DNA from: Lota lota
Taxonomy: Eukaryota; Chordata; Actinopteri; Gadiformes; Lotidae
DNA length: 64,000 nt
NCBI GenBank assembly: GCA_026745465.1
Contig: JACYXH010000802.1
Span: 3,881,758 to 3,945,757 of the forward strand
Reading direction: 5' to 3'
The notes beneath the pieces are model-generated. The model made no database searches. It worked only from the letters and a program-made list of their open reading frames with translations, and was not told the DNA's origin. This document shows, one piece after another, positions 39,672-53,773 of the stretch (its first letter is position 1; the number at the start of each line of letters is the position of its first letter). The position numbers and the translations under genes are program-made.

Positions 39672-41060
39672 GTGTTTGAAGGTTAAGAAGATTTAGGATC
39701 TCCCAATGAACGTGTCCATCTGTGAGAGCCACCTTGGGTGGTAAGAGTGTAACAGGGAGGATGGAGGACAGAAATAATGAGCCAATTTCCACACTAAATG
39801 GTGGAAACCAATGCTAGTGCTGGGACCCAGGGTTAATAAAAACGTACGACACATTCTGCCACCAGAAAGACAGCTGGGAAGTGAGTTTGAGAGCCAGTGG
39901 CCCAGAATATGCAGTGAAGGGAGGCTACTACTTGGGAGGCACACAATCACAGCATAGAAGATTATAAGTGTCTTACCACGTGGTAACACTTCACAGCGGT
40001 TTGTTCTATTGAAGACGCTCTTAGACATTAATGAGCACTAATATTAGTAAGTCATTTATAACCAACAATTAAATATCTTTTAACTTTTGGCACTCATCTC
40101 TACCTGTAAATTATGCTAATGCTAATGCTAATTCTATTTTACAGCCGTTTGGCAGGTATGTAGAGCTACCTTTGAAAAATCATTTAAAAGGTTTAAAATA
40201 CAGAAAGATCTATGATAGACACCAAGATAAGACCAAGCTGTGGTATTGCATTTTTTTTTTCTGAACCTTCGACTATGAACTATATAAATGGTGCCTAGAA
40301 TACAGAAGAGGCTTTTGTTGTGGTCCAGCGCTGTTATTGCTGAGCGGTAGCTGAATGTCTGGGAAAGAAGAGGGGAAATGCCTCAAAGGCCGGAGAGTGA
40401 GAGAGAGGGATGTCCACACTGGCCCAGGGCTAATCACTGGTAATTACCTGCAGGTGTGTCCGGAAAGGGGCCGTGTCCTTTGAAAAAGTGGACAAATGTG
40501 TCTGTCGTATCACTTTAGGTCCATCAAAAGATCTGGCTGAATAAGATGGAAGCCATCCTGGAGGACCACCATGAAACTAACACGAGCATTCATTAAATGA
40601 CCCCGCCCTGACCAATTAGGGTCCATACATTTTGGATAATGAGGTCGATTAATATAATTTTTTAGTACTACTTAGCAAGTGTAATTGTATCTCTACTTAA
40701 TTTTAATATGCATAGCAGTTGTATGAAATGGAAATGTCTCCTGTCAAACATCTGGATTAAGTTGGACCATTTTATCGAAAGGGCAATAATGTAAAAACAT
40801 TAGAAGACCAAGATTTGTACATAAAACGGATATTCTCTCAGCATACGGGTGCTGTTAGGCATAACTTTGAGTGGTTTGCCCATTATTGTTCCATCTGGCA
40901 TGACATAGTGAAGTTTGGCTCAAACCTGCACTCCCACAGACCACACAGTCAAACACCATCAACTTCTCCGGTGCGGGCATCCTTGTCTTTCCATTAATCT
41001 GCTTCTAATCACCTTCAGAGCCAACAGAATAACGGTATGGCACCAATTACTATATAATCA

Positions 41061-41240
41061 GTTAGCAGATATTTGTATCCAAAGCGACTTAGAGTGAATT
41101 TATTTAGATACATGTAATTAACAAGTTGGGGTCATGGCTCAATAATGACCAACAGGTAGACTGTGAACATTGGGGTAGAAACCCAGAGCCTTTGGGCTGG
41201 GAGTTCGACACTCACAACCCATAGACCATCCTGCCCTCCT
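41061..41240 (-). mobile_element. tRNA-derived SINE, minus orientation
   Basis: The reverse complement carries a B-box-like 'ggctctgggtttctacccca' and a tail resembling 'aagtcgctttggatacaaat'. It aligns by eye with the copy at 21709-21903. The flanks 39668-41060 show no gene. Confidence 0.7.
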
Positions 41241-41762
41241 CCTCACAGAACACAAATAATCTTCCAGAATAAGAGCCAAAGTGCTTCTTGCACATCTCCT
41301 CCTCCTCCATCTGGTGGACCACTGTATCAAGAAACTGTGGTTTCTAAATGTCTAAATTATAACCCATGAGTTCCTCCACTGGGTGATTAGATGGTGGGGC
41401 TGCAGAAGGGTGCACTTGTTCAAAGTAACGTGTCGTGATGCTGGGTGGACGACCATGAGCTCATCATGTCCTGAGTTCCTGCTCTCTGCAGCCATGCATG
41501 TTGACACTGTCAGGCGCACCGTTCGCAGTGTAGCCCATGCCTAAACTACATGTCAAGCCTGCACACTTCACTGCATGCAGCATGCTACACCTGCATGCAA
41601 TCATAACACTCAAACTGTGCTACCCTACTCCATTTGAGAATCGGTGGCAATAATTCGCAACAATGTGGATAATGTGTTCATAAGGTCTCAAGAGCACGTG
41701 TGTTTTCTTTAACTCTGTTCTTTGGTTTACAGCTTTATGACTCTTGGATTCTTCAGGAATGG

Positions 41763-41868
41763 AGGGGGGGGGGGGGGTCCCTCTCTGGCGGCTTGTCCTT
41801 CTCATCCTAGTTTTTTCGAAAACTGTTCTGTACTGTTTCTGACACACACACACACACACACACACACG
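41763..41868. repeat. Poly-G run and (CA)n tract
   Basis: G run at 41763-41777 and CA at 41842-41868. Confidence 0.9.
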
Positions 41869-42876
41869 TTCAGCAACATGGAGTGCAGCTGAACTGTGCC
41901 TCAGTGCTCACTCCTCCACGTGCACGCTGGCCCACGTACAGTTTATGTGGTTTTCTCACTCTTCTATAATTAGGTAGCTCCACCCTCCATGTTATTTTCT
42001 TTGGGGAGATTAAATTATTACCGACATCCACGTCAGATAAATTACAGGCTGTGCTCTGCATTTATGGTCAGATCGTTTGGTTTGCGTTGCCCTTAAGCGA
42101 GGCGCTTGGCCCCAGTTCCAGCTCCCCGTCCACGGGCCTGGCACCTGCCTCTACCCCTGGGCGTCTCCACCAGGCCCATGAACAGCAAGGCTTTTTCCAC
42201 TTTGACACATTGTCTGTGGCGAGCCAGCTGTTGAAAGGGTATGGATGTTGGTTGCATGGCATTCACACTGGGCTGCATGTACATTTACACTGAGCTACAC
42301 TGGAGACCTTTTGTACATTTGCACAGTTCCACTGAGCAGTTGAGACTTCTCTACTGCTACTACAAGAGAATCGTTTTGAAGCTGTTGTTTGGGAAGTTGG
42401 AAAATATCCTCTAAACAAAACTATATAATGTGTTTAAAAAACTACAAAGGACCCTCTTCAAACTCCAAAAGATCTTTATAAAACTAAAAACATCCTCTAT
42501 AAACTACAAAATATCCTCTACAAACTACAAAGGTTTTGAGCTCCTCCACCTGGCATTGGTGTGGCAGACCGTAGAGAGGGTTTCAAGACATCAGGCACAG
42601 CTCGACAAACACGATCCCTGCCTCTCCCTTTCTTCTCAAAGTAAGAGCCACATGGTCATTAGACAACTGTGTTGTCATCCTTGCCCCCCCACACACACAC
42701 CACCTCACCCCGACCATCAACCTGGTGAGGCTCAACGCTAATAATGTGTGAGGGAAGAACAAATTACAACCAGCTTGCCTGAGGTTTTCTAGAAAGTGGA
42801 AGGAGTCGTTAAATGCAGATGTGCAGTAACAATCTCTTTAATGAAGAAAGAAAATCAAGCCGGGAGAGTGCATGAG

Positions 42877-42985
<109 letters not shown>

Positions 42986-44563
42986 TGGTAGATGGTCGTT
43001 CTGATCTGAACAGACTAATTAGCTTTCTAGTAGTGAAGCATAAGTGCAACACTTACTGTCCAGCAGTCAAAGCTGTGATTGAATTACACTGACTTTTTGG
43101 CCAGTATGCAGATGATATTCTGCAGATTCCCACAGTATAACCTCCTGGTCAAACATAGCTCCGCATGGGACAATGTAATTGGGCCCTTAGCCCTGGAGCA
43201 GTCCCATGGCATCGTTGGTCACCACAACTCCATCCTATATTCCTCTTGTAGCATTCAAGTAATCTTTAAGGTCATAGATACACCATCTGCAGCTCTGATG
43301 CAACCGGTCTGTTGCAACATGGGTCCATAAAGCCTCATTAAAACATTCTAATACATATGATCCGGGCCCTCCAGATAAATTTAACAAAGTTCCCCTAAAA
43401 GTGGCTATACAATGCTTTGACCTGTCCGAGATCAGCCAAGATTGATTGTATTCTATTGACGTCTAAATTAAACGGGATGATATTTATGTGCTGCATGTAA
43501 AGGAAAGCAAGCAAGGAGATGGACCACAACCACACAGTTTAATCAGGCCGACCGCAGCGGTGGATGACGTCATAAGATGGGGTTTATGAGTGCAGAGAAA
43601 GACTTGATTCAAAGTGCTGTTTCAGCAGCGTGACTTGATCGCTGACTTAGGGTTGTTATTTTTTTGCCAACACTTTTGTTTGGTCATACCCCTTGGCTGC
43701 AGGATACTCACTCGGACCCCAGTCAACAGACTCATTTAGAATCTGGGGTTTGGCCTCGCTAGTGTTCTATATCCGAAGCGCTGCACACTTAAGACGAACC
43801 AGATTCCACCACACTGGCTTGGCGTGGCTCAAATGGTCAAGATATCCGGCCTTGAACCACACTGAGGACATCTGTTGTGGAGCTGGTGAATGATTGGCCA
43901 CTCTTGCCATGGCGTGGCATGTCACTATCTATAAACGCCTGCATCTACTCTAGCAGCAAGCGTCCTTGGTTGGTTGTATTTTTCTGTCTACATTTGTTTT
44001 CTGTGTGTATGCTTATGCACACACACGGACATGTGCAATTTATTGATGTACATTTCCCATTCAAGCTCTGCCTGGGAGGTCGAACACAGGGAGGCTGCAC
44101 ACGGTAGATGACTTGGGACCGTGCAGGTCTTCAATCCATAACTCCATTCACATTGGACTGGAGTCGGCCGTATAGAAACCTGACCAAAGCAGAGCAGCAA
44201 GCAGCTGAGAACTGGCTTCTTAAGAGCCAGGCTGGGTTGCAGACCCTGAGCTCTGACAGCACAGCACCACAGGCCCAGAGTCTTAAAATAGAGGCCACTT
44301 ACTGCATATCCACTGGTAGACAAACAACTGCAGAGTCCTCTCATGCTGAACCTCAACTCCTCTCGTGTGAGGCCACGGGCATATCGGCGGCCACACTGGC
44401 ATTCTGGGTAATATGAGAGCACGCAGCTGATGGCCGTGTCTTACTGAGAGCTGTCAGAGCCGGCCAAACAATACAAAAGTGCAACCTCGCCCCTGTGGCA
44501 TCACCGCCCGGCACCAAATGCCGTCGGAGTCATGCCAGCAGATCTACAACCAGATCTGGCAGT

Positions 44564-44593
<30 letters not shown>
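44564..44593. repeat. Poly-G run, 30 nt
   Basis: Thirty consecutive G on the plus strand. Confidence 0.92.
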
Positions 44594-44594
<1 letters not shown>

Positions 44595-44934
44595 TTGTGG
44601 CCTTTGAGGAAGCTTGAGTCGGCCCACCAGAGGGGGTCTCTGTTTATCAGTCCACATTTTCATTCGTATAATACTCATCTTGGAGTTTGCCCAACATTTT
44701 TAATTAATATATTTTTACATTTATGATAAATATTATCTGGTATGTGTAATATTCGGGATCCGTAAAATATGGGCTGTCGGTTTATTTAAAGAAGAACCAG
44801 TTCGAAGATAATCTTGTATGGAGACTGTGAGGGACTATGCGCATTTGCATGACCGCAGTGACAACAAGAACACAGAGATGGTACAACACTCCTGCCAGTG
44901 TTAAACAAACACCCCACATTATATTGTAGCCTGT

Positions 44935-44965
44935 CAAAACCGCAGTTTGCACTACTGCGGTTTTG
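44935..44965. repeat. Perfect 11-bp inverted repeat with 9-nt loop
   Basis: Arms 'caaaaccgcag' (44935-44945) and 'ctgcggttttg' (44955-44965) are exact complements. Short enough to occur by chance in a window this size. Confidence 0.8.
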
Positions 44966-46683
44966 GGATTGCTGGTGCAAACATCCCAATTCTGAGTTTG
45001 TTGAAAGCGTATCGGGGCCTTAACCCTGTGGGTCTGGGTACTAACCTCGTGTTGTCGGGATATTAAACCTGTGGGATCGGAGCGTTTCTGTTTTCCTCCT
45101 CAGCATCTGGAGAGAGGGTTAAAAGGTGGAGGAAGCTGTAGATGATCCACTGGAGCCCAAAGGCAACGTAAAGCATCTGCAGTTTGGCATGTCTTCTCTG
45201 TGCTTCTATACTTGAGTTCCATGTTTTTATGTTCTGGTTTCGCTCAGGATATTAATTATATAATTAACCAAAGAACATGTCTTGTCCGTCTTGATTAGGT
45301 CATGTAGAAATAAATAATTTTCACAGATGTTGTGTAGCTCTACATTTAATTACATGACATGTCAATATAATGCTATTTTATTGAGAGGGGCCTCCCTGCA
45401 GACTTTATCTTGAAAAACTGAAGCCTTTCCCTGATTGATGTACCATGTAAAAAAAAAAACACAGTAGGGAGCGAGAGAAAGACAGAGAGTTAGTTAGCAA
45501 GGAAAGGAGAGAGAGAGAATAGCGGAAGTAGTTTGAAGTACTCCACTCAAACTCAACCAAAGCCACTTAAAGATTTGGGAAAACATGATGTCTCAAAAGC
45601 ACATTCATGTCTTAGTCTTGGCTTGGACAGGTTTTATTGCTACACATACAAAATAAATGTGGTCAGTTTTGTTTTAAAAAGGGGCGAATACGAATTCCCC
45701 TCCACTTAACAAAATTACTATTTTTTTCATGTGTTAAAGTTTTTAAAGTTTCATCTTGTTTGCAATCAATTAAATTATATAATTTATTTTATTTAAATAG
45801 CACTTTTCCAAGTCGTCAGACACTTACAAACTCACAAAAGAATTGCAAATGAAAACATGAAAAAACATTAACAAACATATATCTATGTCGATTTGTTATT
45901 ATATTAACCTCCTATACAACTATGACATCTAAATATAAAAGCCTCACATAAAGCCTGCTAAATGGTAACACATAGCTGGCTAGCATGTTATCAAATCATC
46001 AAGGATCTAATCCCATTTCTTCTACGTTTTGTTCACAATAATCCCCCATTTTACTTGGAAACACTTAATAAAACAGTAAGTAAGACACACTGTTGTCTTA
46101 AACTGTGGAGTTCGGCCACAGTCAACACCAGTGAAATTGCACGCAAAATGCAATCAATTTAAATGGCAACAGTTGAGAAGGAGAAAATCAAGCACGTTGA
46201 AAAGAACAACAGAACCAAACCCTTCATTTACATGTGACCTCCGACAGCTACGAGATAGCATCTAAAGCAGTGGGTTGTGTTACCTCTCACAGCTTTAATC
46301 GCGACAGATTTGAGAGCATAAACAGCATTAACTGACGGCCTCAGGCCAACCATCAGCTGAGAAAACATCAAAGATCTGCTGGCTAGCACAGCCATGGAAG
46401 GCCTATTCAGAGACCCCTTAGAAACAACTAATGCTGGCATACCACTCCATCCCCCTCCTTCTCTCTCTTCTCTACTCAGCACTACATTACCTCCAATTCC
46501 CAATGTAATCCATCATATATCGTTGATTGTTCTAGCTACGGCACCAGAAACCTTTCATCAAGCAAGTTGACTGACTTTCTGTACTGACTGACTTTCTGTT
46601 CCTCTAGATAAGACTGTAAAGAGGTCATTTCCTACAGTCTTCTGATCATCGACCGGAGCTAACTACCGAAAGATTCCACTCAA
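44966..46683. other. No gene seen
   Basis: Unique AT-rich sequence. The 91-codon minus frame at 46228-46503 was inspected and shows no recognised domain. Confidence 0.45.
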
Positions 46684-46731
46684 ATTGTATCATTAACATT
46701 GTCATTTACATGGCAATGTTAATGATACAAT
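46684..46731. repeat. Perfect 18-bp inverted repeat with 12-nt loop
   Basis: Left arm 46684-46701 (attgtatcattaacattg) and right arm 46714-46731 (caatgttaatgatacaat) are exactly complementary; loop 46702-46713 (tcatttacatgg). The size is compatible with a small hairpin or the folded core of a MITE. No target duplication was identified. Confidence 0.9.
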
Positions 46732-48511
46732 ATAAAATTAACAAAATACAAGTACATAGATAACCAAATTTTGGAAAAACGAAATGTACAGTAACCGTAG
46801 TAAAATGTCCTTAACGATTAACCCAAAAATTGGAAAAGAAATCCACTGCATTGAATGCAGCCTTTTTGAAAGGCAGTTATAACCTTTAACATGCAAGCCA
46901 ATATTTAATTTAAGTGGTCCGGTGGCATACTCTCCTCTGATTGGTCGGTTGGGATCCAGGTGATCTCAGATTCTAGATTCCCATCTAGAAGCAGCTGTTC
47001 TGTTTGGGACACCACCAGTGGTGGTTCTAATTAAGGTCTTTGTGTCGGGGTTTCCTTGGCATAAATCATATCTTTAACGCACCCATCGCCACCCTCAGCT
47101 GTCTGTGTTTATATTTAGTATTGGAGAGGTGAAAATCTGGAACTCTGGTGTGAGTTTACGGTGAAACCCAACCTAAGCGTACATTCTTTGGTTAATCCAC
47201 CCCCTAACCCGTGCAGGGTGGGGGTCCCAGTACAGGAGGTGGTGGGTGTCATGGTTTTTACCTTCCTACCCAATACTTTCTCCCAAAGTCTTCGTTCAGA
47301 CACTGCCAAGGAACCTCAATGTAAAGGAAGGAGGATATCATATCTTTATTATATTATATTATTGCGAATGCTAGAATTTGTATGATACAATGTTTTGAAT
47401 ATCAAATGTCTCTTTTTATAGTTAGTTGACATGCAATATGGATTCATTTCTCAATGAAAGGTTATGCATTTGATTGATAGCTTGTGGGAAAAAGTAAGGC
47501 ACAAATGAATTTAAAAGAAAAGAAATATATTAATATTTATTTGTTATATTTGACATGGTTAATTTCTTTTATAAAAGAACTCCATATAAATTATTTGGCT
47601 TGGAAAAAACAAAAAATATTGAAACATTGAACACTGATCTGAAAAGGCCTTCTTCTTCGGAGAACAAATGTAAAAAAAAACAAATGTAGACATTCGATAC
47701 GATATCAAACTGTCCCTCCAGTCTCCTGTTGATATCAAACTGTCTTCACAGCCTTTTCACGAGGTCGTTAAAAATAAGAGTATTTTCAGAATCACAATGG
47801 ACCCGGTAAGTACAATAAAAGCCATAATTCATGAAAGTATGAGTATCCCAAACTTCATAACAGGAAATGTGGAAGAACACACAGCAGAGAGATTAAACAG
47901 GGGCGATATTCTGACCCCACCCTCAACTTGATTTCACTCCTACCAACCAGACCACCGACCCCCTCTCCTCCTTCCTGAGACTGAGCCCCTTCAGGTCCTC
48001 AGTAGCACTGTTTCCTACGGTAGGAAGAGCGGATTAGTTGGTCTGTAATAGTATCTACAATATCCTCTTCCCACCGGGATAACCTTGCGGTCGCCTTGAA
48101 CTTTATTCTTTAAGTCATCCCTGTCCATTATGCTCGCATTTCCATTGTACATGACTTTAACACACTGCGATTAGATAGAAATGACACGACCGAGTTAGAA
48201 TTACCATGTTCACTTGAGAATACAGCTAGCTGTATCAACAACAGATATGGAAATTACTTCCATAGGAGATGTTTTGTTAAAGAAAATCAGTTATTAATGC
48301 TAAACACAAAGACAGAGATCATAAAAGGCTTTTTAAAGTAAAGTAAAAGTGCTGATGGCTTGTGATGAGCCATCAGTAACCTGTCAATAACTTGGCGAAG
48401 CAGTTGTGAAAGACAGATGTTTCGAGAACAACTAGCAATGTCAACTCTGAAACTGATTCTAATATACAGGGTGAGTGCTTTCCTGAATATATTCACTATT
48501 ACTATTTCATA
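46732..48511. other. No gene seen
   Basis: AT-rich unique DNA. A short duplication 'gatatcaaactgtc' occurs at about 47701 and 47730. No other structure noted. Confidence 0.45.
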
Positions 48512-48600
48512 ATTTAGCACACGCTTTTATCAGAAGTGATTTCTAGTGAATTGTAATTACAGGTAGAGATTAGGCATCTAGATTCGTACCAACTTGAAAC
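48512..48600 (-). mobile_element. SINE tail fragment, minus orientation
   Basis: 'agcacacgcttttatcagaa' followed by 'gtgatttctagtgaat' reads on the minus strand as the tail of the same SINE family (actttggataaaagcgt type). The tRNA head is missing. Confidence 0.55.
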
Positions 48601-49018
48601 AGATCTGCAGTCAAATAAATGATCAGCTTCAAACTAGGATAAATATTTATATCCAGAAGAATTGTAAGACTTGTAACAGCAACAAAAAGTAACAGAACAG
48701 GAGAAGATCCAAAATACAATTAAAGTGAAATATCAGCAAAATACATACACATCATTACACATCAATGTACTACAAAATCAAACTTTTAGAATAAACTGAA
48801 CCTCAATAAAAGGTTTCCTAATGGGATACATTAAGTATTCAGTGGACCATTCGAACAAAGTGTCACTGCCTGCTCTTGTGAAGTCCCCCCAGGATGACTC
48901 CAGATGAACTCCAGATTGGTGTGAACACAAAGTGGACCCTAAGCCGTTTAAACGGTAGCTGTGGTGGATCAGATCAGCCCGGACCAGAACCTGAGCTGGG
49001 TGGTGTGAATGGGATACT

Positions 49019-49044
49019 GGGGGGGGGGGGGGGGGGGGGGGGGG
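49019..49044. repeat. Poly-G run, 26 nt
   Basis: Twenty-six consecutive G; interrupted GT tracts follow at 49304-49321 and 49369-49401. The 234-codon minus frame 48778-49482 spans these and is an artefact. Confidence 0.92.
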
Positions 49045-49401
49045 ATCAGGGTCACTGAGCCTGAGTCCAACCCACACCATCGGGGTCAGGATGGGGTGGT
49101 GGTGAGGTGGGTAGGTGGGGTGACGGGGGTTAACGCAGCAGGTTAAGTGTTTTCGAGGCAATATAGCGAGAATGTCCGCTTTGATCCTGGTGGCGGGGGC
49201 GGGCCGTGTTGCTTCACCCACGGCGTGAGGCAACACGGACGGCGCTAGACTCTGATGGGCCGCATGGGTGAGAATGGGCTTGAGGGGGGTGGGTCCACTG
49301 GGGGGTGTGTGTGTGTGTGTGTTTAGGAGTGCATGAGAAAGAAAGAGGCGGGAGGAAAAGGAGAGAGGATGTGTGTGTGTGTGTGTGTATGTGTGTGTGT
49401 G

Positions 49402-51363
49402 GTGTGCATGGGTGAACTGAATGTATGTATGGTTCTGTGTGTGCGCATGTGCAACAGACACATGTCCAACCATCCTCAACATTACCTACAAAGCCAACAA
49501 TTTGGTTAGCATCCCTGAATGGTCTCACCACTCAAAGGCACCTCTATTAGAAAACAACTGGTCCAGGCCCAGATTAACCAAATTAATAGGATATAGTGGC
49601 GTATCCATAATCCAGAATACATGTTTTAACAAGACAGTTTTCAGAGATATCCCCAACAAACACCAAACTCTCGCTGACATATTACACTACTTCACAGTTT
49701 ATCACGGTTGTTAATCATTTTTACAAGCAAAGTGTATATGAGTGAGCGCTATGCTATGGTTTCCGCAAGGTGGTTTTAAAGCCTTTGAGCCATGTTAGCC
49801 ATCAGAGGTAGCAACACTATACCCCAGTGGAGGCTTGAACAGTAGCCAAATGCAGTAAGCAGAGACCCGTGTGACTAAGTGGCTGTTAATCTTTCACTAA
49901 TGAGCAATCTGTTATTCGTTGAAAACTTAAAATCTGTGTTTTCACAGGATGCGACCACGCTTATCTTATGCTCTCCAAGACTAGAAATAACTTGCCTAAA
50001 TCGAAATGCTTCTGAAATCAAACAGGAAAATTATAAATATTTTGACTGGCCTCAAACGTTCCAGTCCCAGAGAGGGGATGGGACACGTCCCAGAGTTGGC
50101 ATACGCATCCTGCAGGTTCTGTTAACTGTGGCTTTCAATAAATGCAGGAGGAACATTTCATTTATGTTCCAAGACCCGTCCTCCCAGAGCTGGGCTTTGT
50201 TGACTCAGGTGTAGATTGTCTAATTAATGACAAAGCCAGTAGCTTATGGGTGGTAATGATAGACAATTGATTCATTCGTCCGTTCAAAAGCCCCTCCACT
50301 TTAGTCATGTTTGTGCAGGGTATTTTTTCCTCATTCATTGTTGTTCTCCAACTAAAACGTGTTGATATCAATTGATTATGTGGTCAACAGATTTCTGCGG
50401 CGGACATTTGATTAAGGTAAATCTAAACAATACTTTGTTAAAAAATTACGTATAACTATCCAAACTCCAATACATGCCTCATTGGTTGGTTGCAAGGAAA
50501 TTATACATTTGTTTTCTCTGCTCTTGTGGAAGCAACAATTTGCAATGCTTTCTGGGTAACACTCGCCATTAGAAGTGTGCATGTGGTAACGGTCTGTTAA
50601 GAGGGCAGGTCTCTGGGGAGCAAATATGTCACTATTCATCAATCACACACACATACACTCTGCATGTCAGGTCCATGCATCCTGACATTTTGACAAAAAC
50701 AAGTATTGGAAGCAACGTGATATTTTCCTAATTACCATAACTGATGTTGAAGGCAGTTCATCAGCTGGATGTTAAACAGATTTTGCGATTGTACTCATAA
50801 TATATGATATAGATGTGAAATATATTCCTTAACCTTTATCAACACCACAAACTGATCTTGGGGGGCCCGCTACAAGGAACCATTTCCTCTCCTCTCACGC
50901 CTCAAAGCTAAACCACACAAATCCGTTCCAGCGTCAGCGACTTCCTACTGTTTGTGTTCCAATCGGAGCCCTGAGAGAGAGCCGGCGCTGCAGATACCAT
51001 CCGGCCGATGACCCCCGCCAAACGGCCCCACCAGAAACCCATCTGTAAAACGCCAAGATAATGCCGGCCAAGACAGGGCCTGAAAGCCCAAATAAACACC
51101 TTTGTTAGTTTTGAAAATAGTGGTGTGATAATATTAATAAATTAATATTAAAATGTTTGACGTCGCAATAAATCTGTTAACATGCGTCTTAAGACAGTTG
51201 CACGTTTTTCTCCAGGTGCTAAACATATTAGGTTTGTGAAAATTCCCTCTATTTATGCAATACAGATTTTATTTTAGACCTTAGGACTATATTGCTGTCA
51301 TCACAGCTATACGGAAAACAGATCTGCTTCAAATAACAAATATTGAAGTAACAAAAGATGCTA
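49402..51363. other. No gene seen
   Basis: Unique sequence. The largest frame (49879-50214 plus) has no recognised domain. Confidence 0.45.
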
Positions 51364-51428
51364 ACAGGCTAAGCTACACTGATGGCAATCAGTGTAGTTT
51401 ACAGGCTAAGCTACACTGATTGCCATCA
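51364..51428. repeat. Nested direct and inverted repeat
   Basis: A 20-bp direct repeat (acaggctaagctacactgat) lies at 51364-51383 and 51401-51420. An 18-bp perfect inverted repeat pairs 51380-51397 with 51411-51428. A smaller stem pairs 51374-51383 with 51388-51397. The same bases can therefore form alternative hairpins. Confidence 0.9.
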
Positions 51429-52120
51429 ATCAGTGCTATAGGCCAACATTTAGATGAACTTTGTTGTGTGTGTAAAATACCTCCACACTGAACAATACTA
51501 GACGGAGTACAATGACTATACACAGCTGGAATGGTGTAAATAGTAGCGAACCCAGACCCTCTGCAACTTGAAGCATTGTAACAAAGAGAGATGTCACCAC
51601 CGCTGAGGAAAGGCCCACCCAGAGCAGTGTCCCTGAGATGCCTGATGAAAATGATCACCTCATTGTCCTTAAACAGACAAGTGGTTGCCGCCTTTTGTGT
51701 CTTGAAAATTGTAAATTGCGTACTGTAATGATATCGATTTTTTGCCGCAATCCAGGTGGCTACGGGCCAAAGAGAACTCTATAAAAAGACGTGATGTGAC
51801 GCACTGAAACACAATAAAATCCTTGGTATAACAAAGCCAGTGCACATCCACTTGTTTTGTGTGCTGATAGGGAGGATATCCTGCTGATTTAGCTCTTCAG
51901 TCGCCTGTCTTCACATCCAGTGATGGACATCCAGACCATCTCAAGGTCTTTCTATTTTAATCTGGTACACTTTGCAATCAAACACCTGCGATGAATATCT
52001 AGCCATGGCTCGACTCTGTTATTTCCCAATTTTGGATGAAGGAAACAGGATGAGAAAGTTCATACAGCAGTGGATGACGATGTCCGTTTCTAAGCAGCTA
52101 ACTGGAAGACTAAATAGTAG

Positions 52121-52240
52121 GATAGTGTTGTGGCCAGGGTGTTCGACTCTCAGCTGAAAGGTACTGAGTTTAATCCCCAATGTCTCCACAGCCTACCTGT
52201 AGGCATCCCAGAGCAAGAAGCCTGCTCCTTAATTGCATAA
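52121..52240 (+). mobile_element. tRNA-derived SINE, plus orientation, tail missing
   Basis: Shares 'ctctcagctgaaaggt' and a decayed B-box region 'actgagtttaatccccaatg' with the copy at 21709. The tail is not seen after about 52240. Confidence 0.65.
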
Positions 52241-53677
52241 TAAAACATCTAGTCCCTACAGATACACATATAACATCTACTCCATGATCAATCAAGGTCT
52301 TAGAAACTCCTTTCGAACCCCTCACCCAAACTATAACAAGAATCTGCTATTTTTATAAGTTATAATATATTGTGCACCCTGACAAAACTCAAAATACTCA
52401 TCTAATGTTTCCTGTTTGATCCAGGGGCACAATACTATCAGTTCAGAGAGAATGGTTCTAGTTAATGGACAATATTCCTAGTAATGAGAGAATATTGATA
52501 GCCATGACCACATTGCTCGTTAAGCGGGAATATTACTAATCAAGTAAGAATACGATTGATGAATTGAGAATAATGGCAGTTGAGTGAAAAATTTAACTAC
52601 CATTGAAAACTAATAGCTTTGATTTGAGGTAAACCTTTTTCCTGTGTATGTCCCAGCCAGCCACCAAAAGCACATGGGGAAAGCATTACCCCTAAGCACT
52701 TACTAATGGCTGTATAGGCCAGCGCTCCTAGCTGCCTTATTCTCTAATGCTCCTGCTCGAAGTCTTTCCTGCTTCCTCTGCAACAATTATCGGTGGATTT
52801 CTTGGCTTTTGCTGCTGGATAAAGTTAGACATCAAAGTAGACCTACCTGGCGTTCCAGCGATGGCTCTGCAGTCCGGAATCATCCGGAAGTATCTACATG
52901 GCCTGGATGATCACCGACTGCTGGTGGCCATGGCAACGGTCTCCTGGTCTGCATGAGCGAGAGTGAGGGATACGTGTTGATTTATGGGTAAAATCTCTGC
53001 AGATGACAGGCTGGTATCAACTTAATGTGGTTCCTTCATCCCCCCTAACATGGAGGATGTAACCAGGAAATAAAAAAATAAAAAATGCACATGACTTCAT
53101 GCAGCTTGGTGGGTTGGGGGGGGGGTGGGTTGCGGTGGCCATGAAACACTTATTTTCCTACTTGAGTTGGTTGACTTTAATTAAGGATAAATCCTATGAA
53201 ATGTAAATTCAGTGGAACACAAGTTGTCCTTGGTTTCCTTAATGTTAACATTACGGTTCAGCTAAAGTATAGCGCTTGTTAGCAGCAGCGCGGCTAGGGT
53301 CATTAAGTGTAGAATAGATAGATAAGCCAGGAATCTGCTGCAACAGAACCTGTACTATATATACAAATCTATCAGCATTGGTAGAATGTTCCTCAACCAT
53401 TTCCTCTGGCTCCTGAATCAATTCAATATCCCCTGAAATATACAATACCTGATGTACAAACTCACCTAAAGGAAATATACCAGGAATAGAAAGTCACACA
53501 ACAGTAGCTTACTGTTAACAAAAAAAGCAGCCCTTTCGAAACGTTCCCACCAGAATCACCTTGGATGAAAACGTCTGCAGTCAAACTCTGAGATTTATTC
53601 TATCATCGCGGTGTAGAGAAAACCCAGACCCAAAGTTTTCTCGTAATCCTGTTAGGGAATCTGTTTACAGTCTCTAT

Positions 53678-53679
<2 letters not shown>
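52241..53679. other. No gene seen
   Basis: AT-rich sequence. A G run is present at 53117-53126. The frame 52747-52956 (plus) is unrecognised. Confidence 0.45.

Positions 53680-53765
<86 letters not shown>
53680..53765. repeat. (GT)n microsatellite, about 86 bp
   Basis: A perfect GT tract. Confidence 0.96.

Positions 53766-53773
<8 letters not shown>

Noticed and set aside
48778-49482. 234-codon open frame on the minus strand, the longest in the window
   Set aside because: It spans poly-G/poly-C and GT/CA repeats; the Pro/His/Thr composition comes from repeats and there is no domain.
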